In this document: positions 1 through 10,182 of the stretch, in pieces | Position numbering within the stretch: the stretch's first letter is position 1 | Layout of the letters: each line of letters starts with the position of its first letter | Notes under the pieces: generated by a model | The model's database searches: none | Told to the model about the DNA's origin: nothing | The model's input: only the letters and a program-made list of their open reading frames with translations | Program-made: the position numbers and the translations under genes | Assembly: GCA_013360285.1 (NCBI GenBank) | Contig: JABWCM010000019.1 | Span: forward strand, 1-41,039 | From: Myxococcales bacterium | Lineage (GTDB): Bacteria > Myxococcota_A > UBA9042 > JABWCM01 | DNA length: 41,039 bases | Reading direction: 5' to 3'

Positions 1-63
1 CTAGGATTCGAACCTAGACTAATGGGGCCAGAACCCATCGTCCTGCCGTTAGACGATCCCCGA
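1..63 (-). tRNA. tRNA-Gln (CUG anticodon), 3' end cut by window edge
   Basis: On the minus strand a cloverleaf begins with acceptor half TCGGGGA at 63-57. A GTC/GAC D-stem follows, then anticodon stem ATGGG/CCCAT with loop TTCTGGC (anticodon CTG, reading CAG), and a T-arm with TTCGAAT. The 3' acceptor half and the CCA end lie outside the window. It sits downstream of rplQ in the same direction, about 230 nt away, so it may be read through from the alpha operon or have its own promoter. I saw no convincing promoter in the gap. Confidence 0.9.
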
Positions 64-290
64 GTTACAAACCTAATTTTTGTGTCTGACTGCCACACAT
101 CTCATTCGGGCGAAGGGACATGCGACGTCAACTTCCGCCACGTAGGCGAGCCGCATCCGTATATCGAGCGCCCATAGTTTCCAACTAAAGGCCAAATATA
201 CGTGTCTCAAGCCCCCCAAATCCTATTACATTCGCAGCCGCCATCTCCGTGGCCGCGCTATAACTGCCCATCATCACTCGAACGGCGCAG

Positions 291-719
291 TTAAAATGAC
301 TCTTTGCTTGTCGCTTTGGTCAAAGAACCACTGGTATTGCCAACCGAACCGCTTTTCGCCCCTCCAGCAGGAAGCAATTCAATAATACAAAGTGGTGCAT
401 TGTCCCCGTGACGAAACCCAACTTTCGCGATCCGGGTATAACCACCAGGGCGAGTTGCAAAACGTGGTCCGATATCATCAAAAAGTTTTCGCAATACTGC
501 GCCGTTTCTAACCCAACGCGCAACCATTCTTTTATTATGCAACGTGTCTTGCTTGCTTCTTGTAATCAACCGCTCCGCAATACTTCGAAGTTCCTTTGCT
601 TTGGCGTCGGTTGTCTGAACACGCTCGTGCTCAAAAAACGACACCACAAGGTTTCTAAGCATCGCATGGCGATGGCTGGCTGTTCGCCCAAGCTTTTTTC
701 CAGAGTTTAGGTGCCTCAT
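291..719 (-). CDS. rplQ: 50S ribosomal protein L17
   Basis: L17 is a 50S protein near the peptide exit tunnel, and it is the usual last gene of the alpha operon. The N-terminus ([12 protein letters not shown], then HRHAMLRNL) is the family signature. The central KAKELR and ITRSK segments also match. At 142 aa it is slightly longer than many L17 proteins because of a Ser/Thr/Lys-rich tail after about residue 120. The gene follows rpoA by about 58 nt. No clear rho-independent terminator is visible downstream between 64 and 290. Confidence 0.97.
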   Translation of the reverse strand: MRHLNSGKKLGRTASHRHAMLRNLVVSFFEHERVQTTDAKAKELRSIAERLITRSKQDTLHNKRMVARWVRNGAVLRKLFDDIGPRFATRPGGYTRIAKVGFRHGDNAPLCIIELLPAGGAKSGSVGNTSGSLTKATSKESF

Positions 720-777
720 GACCTTACGTACTCCAATTTACAGTTGAAATCATCGCCTGCCGTCACCAACGACGCAA

Positions 778-1779
778 CTATGCGGCGGGCTGGACCGGTC
801 CGCGCTCCGGATCAAAGTGATCTACTTTCATTCCAAGATGGAGCCCCATATCACCGAGAACATCTTTAATTTCTTTCAGCGATTTACGACCAAAATTCTT
901 CGTCTTAAGCATCTCTGCTTCTGTCTTTTGAACCAGCTCGCCAATAAAACGAATATTTGCATTCTGGAGACAATTAGCACTTCTCACGCTCAATTCCAAC
1001 TCATCCACCGTGCGGTAGAGATTCTCATTGATTGGTGCATCGGAGTACTCCGGCTCGTCGTCCAAATCCTCTAACTCCTCATCAAAGTTAATAAAGATCT
1101 GAAGTTGCTCCTTCATAATTTTTGCAGCCAGGGCAAGAGCGTTTTCTGGTAAAACCGCACCATTTGTCCATACTTCGAGTGTCAACTTGTCGTAGTCGGT
1201 TTGTTGTCCGACGCGTGCATTTGTGACTCTATAGTTGACACGTCTAACCGGCGAAAACATCGAATCGATCGCTATCGTCCCGATAGGCGCCTCAGGATCC
1301 CGATTTTTATCCGCTCCAACATACCCAACCCCCTCCTGAATAGTCATCTCTAAGTTAACTCTCCCGCCTTGAGCCACCGTACAAATATGATGCGTAGGAT
1401 TTAATATCTCCACACTCTCATCTGCTGCAATATCTGCCGCGGTAACGTCTCGCGGACCGTCGACTTTGATTCGAGCAACTTTAGGCCCAGGCCCGTTCAT
1501 CTTTAATTGAACTTCTTTTAAGTTAAGAATTATATCAGTCACATCCTCAACAACATCTGGAATATGCGAAAACTCATGGAGTGCGCCCTCCAACTGAAAA
1601 GAAGTAATTGCCGCCCCTCGTATAGACGACAACAATATGCGCCGCAACGAATTGCCAATTGTAATGCCGAAGCCACGCTCCAACGGCTCACAATGAAATC
1701 GCCCGTAACGCTCCGTGAGACTCGAATGTTCAACTTCAAGTGCCTTAGGTCGAATTAGATTTCGCCAGTTTCTGTACAT
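778..1779 (-). CDS. rpoA: DNA-directed RNA polymerase subunit alpha
   Basis: Alpha dimerises through its N-terminal domain to nucleate RNA polymerase, and its C-terminal domain contacts UP elements and activators. The N-terminal domain has the [17 protein letters not shown] helix. An acidic linker ([12 protein letters not shown]) follows. The C-terminal domain keeps the DNA-binding helix-hairpin-helix ([10 protein letters not shown], then [11 protein letters not shown]). I place the start at ATG 1779, giving 333 aa, because GGGAGGAAG lies just upstream. An in-frame upstream ATG at 1833 would add 18 residues unlike any alpha N-terminus. It follows rpsD as the penultimate gene of the alpha operon. 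Confidence 0.98.
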   Translation of the reverse strand: MYRNWRNLIRPKALEVEHSSLTERYGRFHCEPLERGFGITIGNSLRRILLSSIRGAAITSFQLEGALHEFSHIPDVVEDVTDIILNLKEVQLKMNGPGPKVARIKVDGPRDVTAADIAADESVEILNPTHHICTVAQGGRVNLEMTIQEGVGYVGADKNRDPEAPIGTIAIDSMFSPVRRVNYRVTNARVGQQTDYDKLTLEVWTNGAVLPENALALAAKIMKEQLQIFINFDEELEDLDDEPEYSDAPINENLYRTVDELELSVRSANCLQNANIRFIGELVQKTEAEMLKTKNFGRKSLKEIKDVLGDMGLHLGMKVDHFDPERGPVQPAA

Positions 1780-1889
1780 AAGTGAACTTCCTCCCGCTAC
1801 CCAACCAATACGGCATAAACTTCCGTCTGGCATAATTAAGCGAGAAACCTGAGAAGGGTTTCTTGATGTCTGTTGCTGATGCGCTCTGC

Positions 1890-2516
1890 CTACTTTGAGT
1901 AGAGTTCTACGATGAGCTGTTCCTGAATGGCCATTGTAATGTCATCTCGTTCAGGCAGGGTGTTTACTTTTGCGCGAAAGTCGCCTTTGTCGACACTCAG
2001 CCAACCAGGAATGGTCCTACGATCCACACTTTCTAGTGCTTCTGTAATGCGCGTAATGCCCTGACTTTTCTGGATCACCTCAACAACATCACCCGGTCGG
2101 ACTAAGATACTAGGAATATTCGCTTTATGCCCATTCAACCGAAAGTGTCCATGCCGAACAAGTTGCCGCGCCTCCGCACGATTTGCCGCGAATCCCATTC
2201 GGTAAACTGCATTATCCAAACGTCGTTCAAGAAACTGCAAGAGCACTTCGCCGGTCACGCCCTTTTTGCGATCGGCCATCTCAAAGTACTTGCGAAACTG
2301 TTTTTCTAGCAAACCGTACATACGTTTCACTTTCTGTTTCTCTCGTAACTGCTGCCCGTAATCAGACAGTTTGCCGCGTCGCTGCCCATGCTGACCGGGA
2401 GCATAAGCCCGCCGCTCGACTGCGCATTTCTCCGTATAACAACGATCACCCTTTAACATCAGCTTGGCGCCCTCACGCCGACACAGACGACACACAGGGC
2501 CTATATACCTAGCCAC
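1890..2516 (-). CDS. rpsD: 30S ribosomal protein S4 (zinc-binding form)
   Basis: S4 is a primary 16S rRNA-binding assembly protein and, in many bacteria, the autorepressor of the alpha operon. The protein starts [15 protein letters not shown] and carries four cysteines (about C9, C12, C26, C31), the zinc-binding version of the S4 N-terminus. The S4 RNA-binding domain follows ([14 protein letters not shown]). I choose GTG at 2516 (208 aa). The in-frame ATG 18 nt upstream encodes MLEEEY, which is simply the translated ribosome-binding site GAGGAGGAG. Confidence 0.97.
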   Translation of the reverse strand: MARYIGPVCRLCRREGAKLMLKGDRCYTEKCAVERRAYAPGQHGQRRGKLSDYGQQLREKQKVKRMYGLLEKQFRKYFEMADRKKGVTGEVLLQFLERRLDNAVYRMGFAANRAEARQLVRHGHFRLNGHKANIPSILVRPGDVVEVIQKSQGITRITEALESVDRRTIPGWLSVDKGDFRAKVNTLPERDDITMAIQEQLIVELYSK

Positions 2517-2655
2517 GTACTCCTCCTCTAACATAAGACAAACAGAACGCCGGCTTGAAATCCAGTCCGTTTGTATTTATTCTGGTTTTAACGCTCGATA
2601 ACGAATCAGATTCGTAGTCGTTATAGTCACACCGAAACAATTTACAGGCTGTGCC

Positions 2656-3045
2656 TTACACGCGCCTTCTTTTCGGAGGCCTACAACCGTTATGTGGTAT
2701 GGGAGTAACGTCGCGAATCAAAGTAATTCTGAACCCAGCGGAATGCAGAGCCCGCAACGCAGCCTCCCGGCCCGCCCCCGGACCTTTCATATACACCGAC
2801 AGTGACTGCATACCATGTTCTTGCGCTTTTTTGCCCGCGTCTTCGGCTGCAACCTGAGCAGCAAAAGGCGTGCTTTTACGCGATCCCTTGAATCCCCGCC
2901 GCCCAGAACTGGACCACGAGACAGCATTTCCGGCAACATCGGTAATCGTTACAATCGTGTTGTTGAAGGTCGACTGAATATGCGCAACCCCTGTTGCGAT
3001 ATTTTTTTTGACCTTCTTTTTACCTTTTTTGATGGGCTTCGCCAT
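2656..3045 (-). CDS. rpsK: 30S ribosomal protein S11
   Basis: S11 lies on the 30S platform next to the E and P sites. The 129-residue sequence has the Lys-rich N-terminus ([10 protein letters not shown]), then [16 protein letters not shown] and the conserved VKGPGxGRE-like segment ([16 protein letters not shown]). The C-terminal tail is basic (PPKRRRV). A GAGG ribosome-binding site sits upstream of ATG 3045. It lies between rpsM and rpsD, the standard alpha-operon order. Confidence 0.98.
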   Translation of the reverse strand: MAKPIKKGKKKVKKNIATGVAHIQSTFNNTIVTITDVAGNAVSWSSSGRRGFKGSRKSTPFAAQVAAEDAGKKAQEHGMQSLSVYMKGPGAGREAALRALHSAGFRITLIRDVTPIPHNGCRPPKRRRV

Positions 3046-3063
3046 GGACTTCCTCGGAGAATT

Positions 3064-3432
3064 TTATTTTTTCTTCTTAATGGTAGCGCGTCTTGGACCT
3101 TTGCGTGTCCGGGCGTTTGTATGCGTTCTTTGTCCCCGAACTGGCAACCCTCGGCGGTGTCTCAATCCCCTGAAGCACCCGAGATCCATCAAACGTTTTA
3201 TACTCATAGAAACGTCTCGACGAAGGTCACCTTCAACCTTGAATTTTTGTTCAAGAATATCGCGAATCTTCGCGATATCGACCTCTGAAAGATCATCAGA
3301 CAACATCGTGGGGTTAATACCCGTTTCGTCGCAAATTTTTCGCGCACTTACGCGCCCTATACCGTAAATATACGTAAGCGCAATCCATACATGTTTTTTT
3401 CTTGGAAGGTCTACTCCGGCTATGCGAGCCAT
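3064..3432 (-). CDS. rpsM: 30S ribosomal protein S13
   Basis: S13 sits on the 30S head and contacts the P-site tRNA and the 50S bridge. The start at ATG 3432 gives 122 aa beginning [15 protein letters not shown], the family signature, with GAGGAG nine nt upstream. An in-frame extension to 3495 would add 21 unrelated residues. The helix-two-turn-helix ([17 protein letters not shown]) and the basic [18 protein letters not shown] tail are both present. Confidence 0.98.
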   Translation of the reverse strand: MARIAGVDLPRKKHVWIALTYIYGIGRVSARKICDETGINPTMLSDDLSEVDIAKIRDILEQKFKVEGDLRRDVSMSIKRLMDLGCFRGLRHRRGLPVRGQRTHTNARTRKGPRRATIKKKK

Positions 3433-3458
3433 TACTTTTAACTCCTCAAATCGTGGGT

Positions 3459-3572
3459 TTACCCTTGGCGTTGTTTGTGTCGTTGATTCTCGCAAATCAC
3501 ACGAATGACGCCCTTGCGCCGTACGACTTTACACTTGTCACAGATACGTTTGACAGACGCTCTTACCTTCAT
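3459..3572 (-). CDS. rpmJ: 50S ribosomal protein L36
   Basis: This is a 37-residue small gene translated from the minus strand: [20 protein letters not shown], then [17 protein letters not shown]. Cys11, Cys14, Cys27 and His32 form the zinc site of the C+ type of L36. A GAGGAG-like site (GTGAGGAGAACC) precedes ATG 3572. It sits between infA and rpsM, its usual place at the spc/alpha junction. Confidence 0.97.
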   Translation of the reverse strand: MKVRASVKRICDKCKVVRRKGVIRVICENQRHKQRQG

Positions 3573-3595
3573 GGTTCTCCTCACACACCAAACAC

Positions 3596-3814
3596 TCATT
3601 TTGAGCGAAACGTAATTCGTCCGCGGCTCGGGTCATATGGCGAAAGTTCCAGTTTCACCTTGTCACCTGGAAGAATGCGAATGAAATGCATGCGCATTTT
3701 TCCAGAAACGTGCGCAAGCACCTGATGTCCGTTTTCCAACTCTACCCGAAACATTGCATTAGGCAGCGCTTCAACGACCGTTCCTTCAATTTCAATCGCT
3801 TCTTCTTTTGCCAT
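3596..3814 (-). CDS. infA: Translation initiation factor IF-1
   Basis: IF-1 is an S1/OB-fold protein that blocks the ribosomal A site during initiation. The 72-residue form starting at ATG 3814 ([20 protein letters not shown]) matches the family from end to end, with [19 protein letters not shown] and a [13 protein letters not shown]-terminus. An in-frame upstream ATG (3856) would add 14 atypical residues. The Shine-Dalgarno signal is weak (CGGGGAC immediately upstream), so the exact start is the least certain point. Its position between secY and rpmJ, without adk or map, is common outside enterics. Confidence 0.95.
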   Translation of the reverse strand: MAKEEAIEIEGTVVEALPNAMFRVELENGHQVLAHVSGKMRMHFIRILPGDKVKLELSPYDPSRGRITFRSK

Positions 3815-4052
3815 CATGTCCCCGAATCCGTTCAGGATTCTTAAATTTCCCAACATATCCTAGTAAGCGCTAGCGCAGTCGCCCACCATCTAATAGGAAC
3901 CCGCAAACAGCAGGCGATTTTGCGTGGTTTTACCCGAACTGTTTGTCACGTGTCTTTGGTCTATATACTTACGGCGAATTTGGCATTTGAAAACGATACG
4001 CTGGCATCAAACACACCCAATCGGGTCACGAGTGTTTCTACGAATACCAACA

Positions 4053-5378
4053 TTAGCCCTTTCTGCCCCTGACACGCGGTGCGTTTGCGCCCGCAAAACC
4101 TTCATAGTTTCGTGTAATAAGATGCGACTCTATCTGCTGGACCGTGTCCAGCGCCACACCAACCACAATAAGTAGCGCTGTACCACCGAAGAAAAACGGT
4201 ACACCAAACTCTGACTGCAAAAACGTCGGCAGTACACAAACCAGACTCATGTACACCGCCCCTGCAAACGTAATTCGTGTCAGCACCTTGTCTATGTACT
4301 CTGCAGTTTTCTTCCCCGCCCGAATTCCCGGAACAAAGCCGCCATATTTTTTCATGTTGTCGGCAACATCAACGGGATTAAAGGTGACCGCAGTGTAGAA
4401 ATAACAAAAGAAAATGATCAACGCCACGTAGAAAACGTTGTACAATGTTTGCCCGGGAATTAATGTCGTCTGCATCCAGATAACAAACGATGAGTCCGGA
4501 AATACATTTCCAATTATAGTAGGGAACATCAGAATCGACGACGCAAAAATCGGTGGAATAACGCCCGCCGTATTCACCTTCAAAGGAAGAAAAGTACTTT
4601 GCCCACCGTACATACGCCGACCCACCACTTTTTTGGCGTACTGAACTGGAATTCGACGCTGACCACGTTCAAAAAACACGATCACACCAATTACTCCGAC
4701 GACAACCACCCCGATCAGCACGAGTGTTAACGGAGCAAGCTCACCTCCACCAAAGGTCGACAATTTGAAGGTCTGGAATAGAGCATCCGGCAAGCCAGCG
4801 ATAATGCCGCCAAAAATTATTAAAGAAATGCCATTTCCGATGCCTCGCTCTGTTATCTGCTCGCCCAACCACATCAGGAAGATGGTACCTGCGGTAAGTG
4901 TAATTACCGCCAAGAACAAAAACCCAGCCCCGGTGTCTGTAAGTACACCCTGTGCCTCTCCGCTATTCAATCCTCGAAGCCACAGAGCTATGCCGAACCC
5001 TTGAATCAGGGACAACAACACGGTTCCATATCGGGTATATTGATTTATCTTGCGACGGCCCTGCTCACCCTCTTTCTGCAAACTCTCGAGGTGTGGTACT
5101 ACAACAGCAAGCAACTGCAAGATGATGCTCGCGCTGATATATGGCATGATGCCAAGCGCAAAGACAGACAGATTCTCGATTGCACCCCCACTAAACATAT
5201 TGAAATAGCCTAGAAACCCAGCCTGTGCACCCTGCAGATACGTTTCCATTACCGTTCGATCTACACCGGGAACACTGATAAACACTCCTATTCTGTAAAC
5301 CGCCAACAACCCAAGCGTATACAGAATTCTCTTACGGAGTTCGGGTATCTTGCCAATCCCTTCTAGTCCGTTAGCCAC
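4053..5378 (-). CDS. secY: Preprotein translocase subunit SecY
   Basis: SecY is the channel-forming subunit of the SecYEG translocon in the inner membrane. The 441 residues contain about ten hydrophobic segments, starting with [21 protein letters not shown] and including the plug region after it. The cytosolic loops contain [15 protein letters not shown] and [19 protein letters not shown], both family signatures. Translation starts at GTG 5378 inside the 3' end of rplO (8-nt overlap) with GAGGTGA as ribosome-binding site, implying translational coupling. About 240 nt of non-coding DNA separates it from infA. Confidence 0.98.
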   Translation of the reverse strand: MANGLEGIGKIPELRKRILYTLGLLAVYRIGVFISVPGVDRTVMETYLQGAQAGFLGYFNMFSGGAIENLSVFALGIMPYISASIILQLLAVVVPHLESLQKEGEQGRRKINQYTRYGTVLLSLIQGFGIALWLRGLNSGEAQGVLTDTGAGFLFLAVITLTAGTIFLMWLGEQITERGIGNGISLIIFGGIIAGLPDALFQTFKLSTFGGGELAPLTLVLIGVVVVGVIGVIVFFERGQRRIPVQYAKKVVGRRMYGGQSTFLPLKVNTAGVIPPIFASSILMFPTIIGNVFPDSSFVIWMQTTLIPGQTLYNVFYVALIIFFCYFYTAVTFNPVDVADNMKKYGGFVPGIRAGKKTAEYIDKVLTRITFAGAVYMSLVCVLPTFLQSEFGVPFFFGGTALLIVVGVALDTVQQIESHLITRNYEGFAGANAPRVRGRKG

Positions 5379-5820
5379 CGATCACCTCAACTACACCACC
5401 GGCGGCCTTGACTTTTTCAATGGCGCCAGCACTGGCTTTGTCAACACGCACGATTATCCGTGCATCCAAGTTCCCGCTCCCCAACAATTTTACTTTGGTG
5501 GAATTAGAAGGGATTAGTCCCTCTGAAATCAGGTATGCCAAGTCAATTACTGTGCCGGACTTCGCGCGAGCCAGCGACCGAACATTTATCGTCGCATATT
5601 CAACTCGAAAGATATTGGTGAAGCCCCCCTTGGGCAGGCGACGATGCAGCGGCATTTGTCCACCTTCGAATCCAGGACGCACACTTCCACCCGAACGCGC
5701 TTTCTGACCTTTTTGACCCCGACCCGCTGTTTTCCCCAAGCCACTTCCGACTCCTCGTCCGACTCTTTTTTTTGCTCTCGTGGAGCCATTGGCTGGTCTC
5801 AATTGACTTAAATTTCCCAT
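5371..5820 (-). CDS. rplO: 50S ribosomal protein L15
   Basis: L15 is a late-assembly 50S protein. The 149 residues show the Gly/Lys/Arg-rich N-terminus ([19 protein letters not shown]), then [30 protein letters not shown], the family hallmark. CTGGAG lies just upstream of ATG 5820. It overlaps secY, and the upstream neighbour should be rpmD, which is damaged here. Confidence 0.98.
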   Translation of the reverse strand: MGNLSQLRPANGSTRAKKRVGRGVGSGLGKTAGRGQKGQKARSGGSVRPGFEGGQMPLHRRLPKGGFTNIFRVEYATINVRSLARAKSGTVIDLAYLISEGLIPSNSTKVKLLGSGNLDARIIVRVDKASAGAIEKVKAAGGVVEVIGG

Positions 5821-5848
5821 TTTTTTCTCCAGTTTGCAGTCGCGCTGT

Positions 5849-5994
5849 CTAGTCCCAAAAGACGTTTTTTTCCAGCCTGAGTGCTAAAAGCGACACAGTT
5901 ACTTCCACTCGTCCTGACCTACCAAAACCTATGTGTTGGCGAGTTGCTCGAAGCAACCACTGCGCAACTGTCGCAAAATTGAAGCTATCGACAT
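5849..5994 (-). pseudogene. Possible rpmD (L30) remnant, frame-broken
   Basis: The rpsE-rplO gap is the standard position of rpmD, but no intact L30 frame of about 60 codons exists. One frame starting at ATG 5994 gives MSIASILRQLRSG, which resembles the L30 N-terminus, then stops. Another frame gives RATRQHIGFGRSGRVEV, resembling the L30 segment RATLRGLGFGRxGR, and runs to TAG at 5849. Joining them needs a frameshift, and the total (146 nt) is still short. No ribosome-binding site is visible before the ATG. It may be a decayed rpmD, a sequencing or assembly error, or chance similarity. Confidence 0.35.
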
Positions 5995-6058
5995 TAAGCA
6001 AATCGCGCGCGCCGCAATGCTTCAAACAGTCGAGAACGCGGAAACTGCACAGCCGAAT

Positions 6059-6586
6059 TCATGCGCCTACAGCGAGGTCTTCAACACCTTTGCCACGACG
6101 GCTAGCGGTGTCTACGACACCCGAAAGCTGCCTCAGTGCGTCAAAAGTAGCGTGCACAACGTTGTGGGGATTACGAGTGCCGATACACTTGGTCAATATG
6201 TTGTGAACTCCAGCAGTTTCGATAACAGCTCGAACGGCACCACCAGCGATCACACCGGTCCCCTCGCTTGCTGGACGCAAAATCACCAAACCCGCCCCAA
6301 AATGACCGAGAGCCTCATGAGGTATGCTGGACTTAACAATGGGGACATCGATCATGTTCTTTTTTGCCTGATCTCCGCCCTTTCGAATTGCCTCCGGCAC
6401 CTCGTTTGCTTTACCTAGCCCATAGCCAACCCTACCGTTTCCGTCACCAACAACAACCAACGCAGAAAAGCTAAAACGTCTTCCGCCCTTCACGACCTTT
6501 GCCACCCGGTTTATATGGACCACGCGATCAATGAACTCTGGTCTATCTTGAATTCCAGTCCGCGCTTCTTTTCCTTCACGATCCAT
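6059..6586 (-). CDS. rpsE: 30S ribosomal protein S5
   Basis: S5 is a 30S protein important for decoding accuracy and helicase activity at mRNA entry. The 175 residues contain the double-stranded RNA-binding-like N-domain ([19 protein letters not shown]), the loop [16 protein letters not shown], and the C-domain ([19 protein letters not shown]). GTGGAGC lies seven nt before ATG 6586. The C-terminal tail is short. It follows rplR by about 63 nt. Confidence 0.98.
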   Translation of the reverse strand: MDREGKEARTGIQDRPEFIDRVVHINRVAKVVKGGRRFSFSALVVVGDGNGRVGYGLGKANEVPEAIRKGGDQAKKNMIDVPIVKSSIPHEALGHFGAGLVILRPASEGTGVIAGGAVRAVIETAGVHNILTKCIGTRNPHNVVHATFDALRQLSGVVDTASRRGKGVEDLAVGA

Positions 6587-6649
6587 CTAATGCTCCACGA
6601 TTTCATGATTCTGGTCTACAGCAAGACACCTACACCAAGTTGGCTAGAC

Positions 6650-7024
6650 TCAAAAGTTGAGTCCGGCCTCACGTGCACCCTCCGCGACCGCCATGACACG
6701 CCCGCAATAGAGGAATCCGTTCCGGTCAAATACTACTTTGTCGATGTTCTTCTGAGCACACCGTTGCGCCGCGAGTGCTCCCACTTTTTTTGCAGCGTCA
6801 CGCTTTTTCAAATTTGTCAATTCTCCGGCCAATTCAGGAGACTGGGTCGACGCGGCGACCAACGTGTGGCCACTCCTATCGTCTATAACTTGGACATACA
6901 CATGACGATTGCTGCGAAACACGGACATTCTTGGTCTATCTGGTGTTCCATTCACTGTTTTGCGAACGTGAGACTTGCGGCGCAGCCGCGCTTTTTCGCG
7001 TTTGTTGACTATCTTCGATTTCAT
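6650..7024 (-). CDS. rplR: 50S ribosomal protein L18
   Basis: L18 binds 5S rRNA together with L5 and L25. The 124 residues open with a basic helix (KREKARLRRKSHVRKTV), followed by GTPDRPRMSVFRSNRHVYVQVIDD, the family signature. The end (FDRNGFLYCGRVMAVAEGAREAGL) also matches. The ribosome-binding site is poor (ATGAGAACG). Its place between rplF and rpsE is standard. Confidence 0.98.
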   Translation of the reverse strand: MKSKIVNKREKARLRRKSHVRKTVNGTPDRPRMSVFRSNRHVYVQVIDDRSGHTLVAASTQSPELAGELTNLKKRDAAKKVGALAAQRCAQKNIDKVVFDRNGFLYCGRVMAVAEGAREAGLNF

Positions 7025-7080
7025 ATTTTCGTTCTCATTACCGGAATCAAGTTTTTTTCAAACGACTCTCTACACAGAAA

Positions 7081-7629
7081 CTACTTCTTCTTGCCACCAG
7101 TTTTTCCTTCTTTACGAACAATCGACTCATCGGAGTATTTAATCCCCTTTCCCTTATATGGTTCGGGCGGACGAAACCCCCGTACTTTTGCGGCGACTAG
7201 GCCCAACAGCTCTTTATCGGCCCCTTCAATACTAATTTTCGTCTGCTTGTCAACTGAGGCAGTTATCCCCACCGGCAATTCGAACCTAACAGGATGGGAA
7301 TACCCCAGGCTCATTTCCAACACATTTCCTTTGACATCCGCTCGATATCCCGTTCCAGTAATTTCCAAATCGCGCTTAAATCCAACGGACACCCCTGTGA
7401 CCATATTTTGCAGCAAAGCACGAGCCAAGCCATGTTTGGCTTTGGCCACTCTGGTATCCTCAGCGGCATCGACGACAAGTTCGTTGTTCGCAAGTCTGAT
7501 ATGGACGTCTTTTAGCGTGCGAACCATCTTCCCCTTAGGCCCATGCACATTAACGACTTGCCCATCTACCGTCACTTTTACGGTGGCAGGCAGCACAATT
7601 GCCTTTTTTCCAATACGTGACAACGCCAT
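7081..7629 (-). CDS. rplF: 50S ribosomal protein L6
   Basis: L6 lies near the sarcin-ricin loop and the factor-binding site. The 182 residues start MALSRIGKKAIVLPATVKV and end with the signature PEPYKGKGIKYSDE followed by a lysine-rich tail. Both L6 domains are complete. It lies between rpsH and rplR as in the canonical spc operon. Confidence 0.98.
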   Translation of the reverse strand: MALSRIGKKAIVLPATVKVTVDGQVVNVHGPKGKMVRTLKDVHIRLANNELVVDAAEDTRVAKAKHGLARALLQNMVTGVSVGFKRDLEITGTGYRADVKGNVLEMSLGYSHPVRFELPVGITASVDKQTKISIEGADKELLGLVAAKVRGFRPPEPYKGKGIKYSDESIVRKEGKTGGKKK

Positions 7630-7681
7630 GACTTTAACTCTCCAGCGTTTGAATAGTCGCTACCCAGCAAACTTAAACGCA

Positions 7682-8080
7682 CTAATAAATCGAACAAATG
7701 TATTCGCCACCGACGCCCATTTTTCGCGCTTGCGAATCGCTTAGCAGCCCCCTCGACGTAGAAATAATGGCAATTCCATGTCCATTTCTAATCTTCGGAA
7801 CTTCTTCGGCCTTAACATAACGTCTTTGCCCCGGGCGACTCTCACGTCGTAGCGCCTTAATCGCATTTTCGCGATGTCTGTGCCACTTGAGATCTATGTT
7901 GATAACGCCCTGTCCACGGTCATCCAACACTGTATAATCGTCGATGTACCCTGCGTCTTTGAGGATTTCTGTCATGTGAATCTTAACACGCGAAGCAGGG
8001 ATATCGACGCTGCTGCGGTTGGCCATGACTGCGTTTCGTATCCGTGTTAGGTAATCTGCTATCGGATCTGTCATTGTCAT
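7682..8080 (-). CDS. rpsH: 30S ribosomal protein S8
   Basis: S8 is a primary 16S rRNA-binding protein and in E. coli the translational repressor of the spc operon. The 132 residues begin with DPIADYLTRIRNAVMANRSSVDIPAS and end with STSRGLLSDSQARKMGVGGEYICSIY, both characteristic. Two in-frame ATGs (8080 and 8074) are possible; AGAGGCG fits the first. It is 58 nt downstream of rpsN. Confidence 0.98.
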   Translation of the reverse strand: MTMTDPIADYLTRIRNAVMANRSSVDIPASRVKIHMTEILKDAGYIDDYTVLDDRGQGVINIDLKWHRHRENAIKALRRESRPGQRRYVKAEEVPKIRNGHGIAIISTSRGLLSDSQARKMGVGGEYICSIY

Positions 8081-8138
8081 TTGGTGCGCCTCTTATAACC
8101 TAAACCTGGTATGATGCCGATAACCAAAAAATAAACGC

Positions 8139-8330
8139 CTACCAACTTGACTTGGTGACGCCGGATATATCGCCTTTCAAAGCCAGTTTGCGAAAACAAA
8201 GTCGACACAGCGCAAATTTGCGCAAATAAGCTCTGGAACGCCCGCACGATTTGCATCTATTTACAATACGGACAGTAAACCTATAGCGTTCCGGATGAGC
8301 GAGCCTCTCAAGCTGGGCTTTTCTTGCCAT
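8139..8330 (-). CDS. rpsN: 30S ribosomal protein S14, short zinc-binding type
   Basis: At 63 residues this is the short form of S14, with two CxxC pairs (C26/C29 in RCKSCGR and C42/C45 in LCRLCFR) that bind zinc. Most enterics carry the 101-residue zinc-free paralogue instead. The C-terminus keeps the [18 protein letters not shown] motif. It lies between rplE and rpsH as usual. Confidence 0.97.
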   Translation of the reverse strand: MARKAQLERLAHPERYRFTVRIVNRCKSCGRSRAYLRKFALCRLCFRKLALKGDISGVTKSSW

Positions 8331-8365
8331 TTTTTATTGCCTCTGTTTGTCAATACGATCAAATG

Positions 8366-8908
8366 TTACTTACGAAACGGCATACCGAACTGCTTCAGCA
8401 AAGCATAGCACTCATCGTCAGTTCTAGCTGTAGTTACGAATGTGACGTTCATTCCCCGTACCTTGTCTACTTTGTCGTAGTCAATTTCTGGAAAGATAAT
8501 CTGCTCGCGCACGCCGAGCGAATAGTTTCCTTTACCGTCGAAAGCCTTCGGACTCACTCCACGAAAATCTCGTACACGAGGTAAAGCAACATTCAAAAGT
8601 CGATCAACAAACTCGAACATCGCATCCCGTCGGAGCGTCACCATGCATCCTATCGGAACACCCTGCCGCAACTTAAAAGTGGCAATCGACTTCCTTGCCC
8701 TTGTTACCACAGCCTTCTGCCCAGAAATTGTAGTGACTTCGGCCTGCGCAGCCTCAACGGCTTTAGGATTTTGTATCGCTTCTCCCAACCCCATATTGAT
8801 GACAACCTTAGTGAGTTGCGGAACCTGCATTCGGTTCTTGTACGCAAACTCTTTCATCAGCGCTGGTGCGATTTCTTTATCGTACAGATTTTTTAGTCTT
8901 GCTGCCAT
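8366..8908 (-). CDS. rplE: 50S ribosomal protein L5
   Basis: L5 binds 5S rRNA and contacts P-site tRNA. The 180 residues contain [21 protein letters not shown] near the N-terminus, then [21 protein letters not shown]. The [17 protein letters not shown] segment and a terminal [17 protein letters not shown] complete the family pattern. Length is normal. It is followed 35 nt later by rpsN. Confidence 0.98.
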   Translation of the reverse strand: MAARLKNLYDKEIAPALMKEFAYKNRMQVPQLTKVVINMGLGEAIQNPKAVEAAQAEVTTISGQKAVVTRARKSIATFKLRQGVPIGCMVTLRRDAMFEFVDRLLNVALPRVRDFRGVSPKAFDGKGNYSLGVREQIIFPEIDYDKVDKVRGMNVTFVTTARTDDECYALLKQFGMPFRK

Positions 8909-8977
8909 TATTGCCTCGCAATGTCATTACTTGGGCGCACTATATGTCAACTGTTTATCGCCGCGTGTTCTGGTCGA

Positions 8978-9325
8978 TTATCGCTTAAAAGTTGCGTCAG
9001 CAATTATCTCTTCATTTTTCTTGTTGAAACGGCTCTTGCCTGAACGGCCGCCGTCACCCTGTTCGCCAAACTTGAACCTCACTCGGAACGGCTCGTTTGT
9101 TGTCGGGCTTACAAGCATCACATTGGAGCAATGTATTGGGCTCTCTTTTTCAATGATCCCACCCTGAGGGTGCTTCTGTGTTGGCTTTTGGTGACGTTTT
9201 ACCAGATTTAGCTTTTCGACAACGAGCCGTTCACCGTGTTCGGCAACTTTCAATATTCGTCCCCGTTTTCCTTTTTCGCGTCCTGCTATTATTAAGACCA
9301 GGTCGTTTTTTTTGAATTTTGCCAT
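8978..9325 (-). CDS. rplX: 50S ribosomal protein L24
   Basis: L24 is an assembly-initiator protein of the 50S subunit with a KOW domain. The 115 residues open with MAKFKKNDLVLIIAGREKGK, then the KOW core. VKRHQKPTQKHPQGGIIEKE and IHCSNVMLV are also conserved. It follows rplN by 37 nt, the standard order. Confidence 0.98.
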   Translation of the reverse strand: MAKFKKNDLVLIIAGREKGKRGRILKVAEHGERLVVEKLNLVKRHQKPTQKHPQGGIIEKESPIHCSNVMLVSPTTNEPFRVRFKFGEQGDGGRSGKSRFNKKNEEIIADATFKR

Positions 9326-9362
9326 CTAGAGTCTCCAATAATTCTTATATCGGCAAACGTAG

Positions 9363-9731
9363 TTAAAGTACCTCTGGCGCCAAAGACACAATTTTCATGA
9401 AGCGTTTTGCTCGAAGTTCTCGGGCCACTGGTCCAAAAATGCGGGTGCCAATTGGCTCGTTCTGGTTATTTAACAACACTGCATCGTTTCCATCAAACCG
9501 AATGTAGCTGCCGTCAGGTCGCGAAATTTCTTTTGCCGTACGCACAATCACTGCTTTATGCACTTCACCCTTTTTTACTTTGCTCTTTGGAATAGCTTCT
9601 TTGACACTGACCACTATTATATCGGCTATACCCGCATACTTTCGTTTTGATCCACCCAGCACTTTTATGCACTGCAGCTTCTTTGCGCCGGAGTTATCTG
9701 CTGCTCCCAGAAACGTCTGCATTTGAATCAT
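9363..9731 (-). CDS. rplN: 50S ribosomal protein L14
   Basis: L14 forms an intersubunit bridge. The 122-residue protein starts [20 protein letters not shown], followed by [20 protein letters not shown], the family signature. It ends [18 protein letters not shown]. The upstream gap to rpsQ (187 nt) is unusually wide for this operon. Confidence 0.98.
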   Translation of the reverse strand: MIQMQTFLGAADNSGAKKLQCIKVLGGSKRKYAGIADIIVVSVKEAIPKSKVKKGEVHKAVIVRTAKEISRPDGSYIRFDGNDAVLLNNQNEPIGTRIFGPVARELRAKRFMKIVSLAPEVL

Positions 9732-9918
9732 TGTGCTACCATCCTGACTTTCGCTTTATGTTTTTCTGTTTTATACGCGGGTGCCAGCAAGTGACATGCT
9801 CGACGCCTTTTCACATCTAAAAACGCACGCGAGCTGACGTCACGACACCGCCTTTATGGCTGCGCGAAATATAGCAGCATCGCACACAGTCGACGGAAGC
9901 AAAACTTCCCGCCCAACC

Positions 9919-10182
9919 TTAGATTCGCCCCGCACGATTTACCAACCGCTCAACGGCCCAACGTTTGTCTTTTGAAAGCGGTCTAGACTCAATCAGTTCG
10001 ACGACGTCGCCAACATGGAACTCATTCCGCTCATCATGGGCTTTGTATTTTTTTCGGCGACTCACGTATTTTTTATACCCCGCGTGCTGAACTCTCCTAA
10101 CCACTTGCACAACGACGGTTTTATCCATTTTGTCGCTTACAACCGTACCCACCAGACGCTTACGATTACCACGCTCGCTCAT
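9919..10182 (-). CDS. rpsQ: 30S ribosomal protein S17
   Basis: S17 is an OB-fold primary 16S rRNA-binding protein. The 87 residues contain [20 protein letters not shown] and [20 protein letters not shown], both diagnostic. The start ATG 10182 overlaps the rpmC stop (ATGA), so translation is coupled. The 3' side is followed by a 187-nt gap before rplN. Confidence 0.98.
   Translation of the reverse strand: MSERGNRKRLVGTVVSDKMDKTVVVQVVRRVQHAGYKKYVSRRKKYKAHDERNEFHVGDVVELIESRPLSKDKRWAVERLVNRAGRI

Noticed and set aside
6515..7744. A 409-codon plus-strand frame across rplR and rplF
   Set aside because: Antisense shadow of rplR, rplF and part of rpsH, all of which are certain genes.
9868..9873. Extended -10-like TGCTATATT in the rpsQ-rplN gap
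   Set aside because: No -35 at a workable distance; the gap inside the operon is notable but a promoter cannot be supported.
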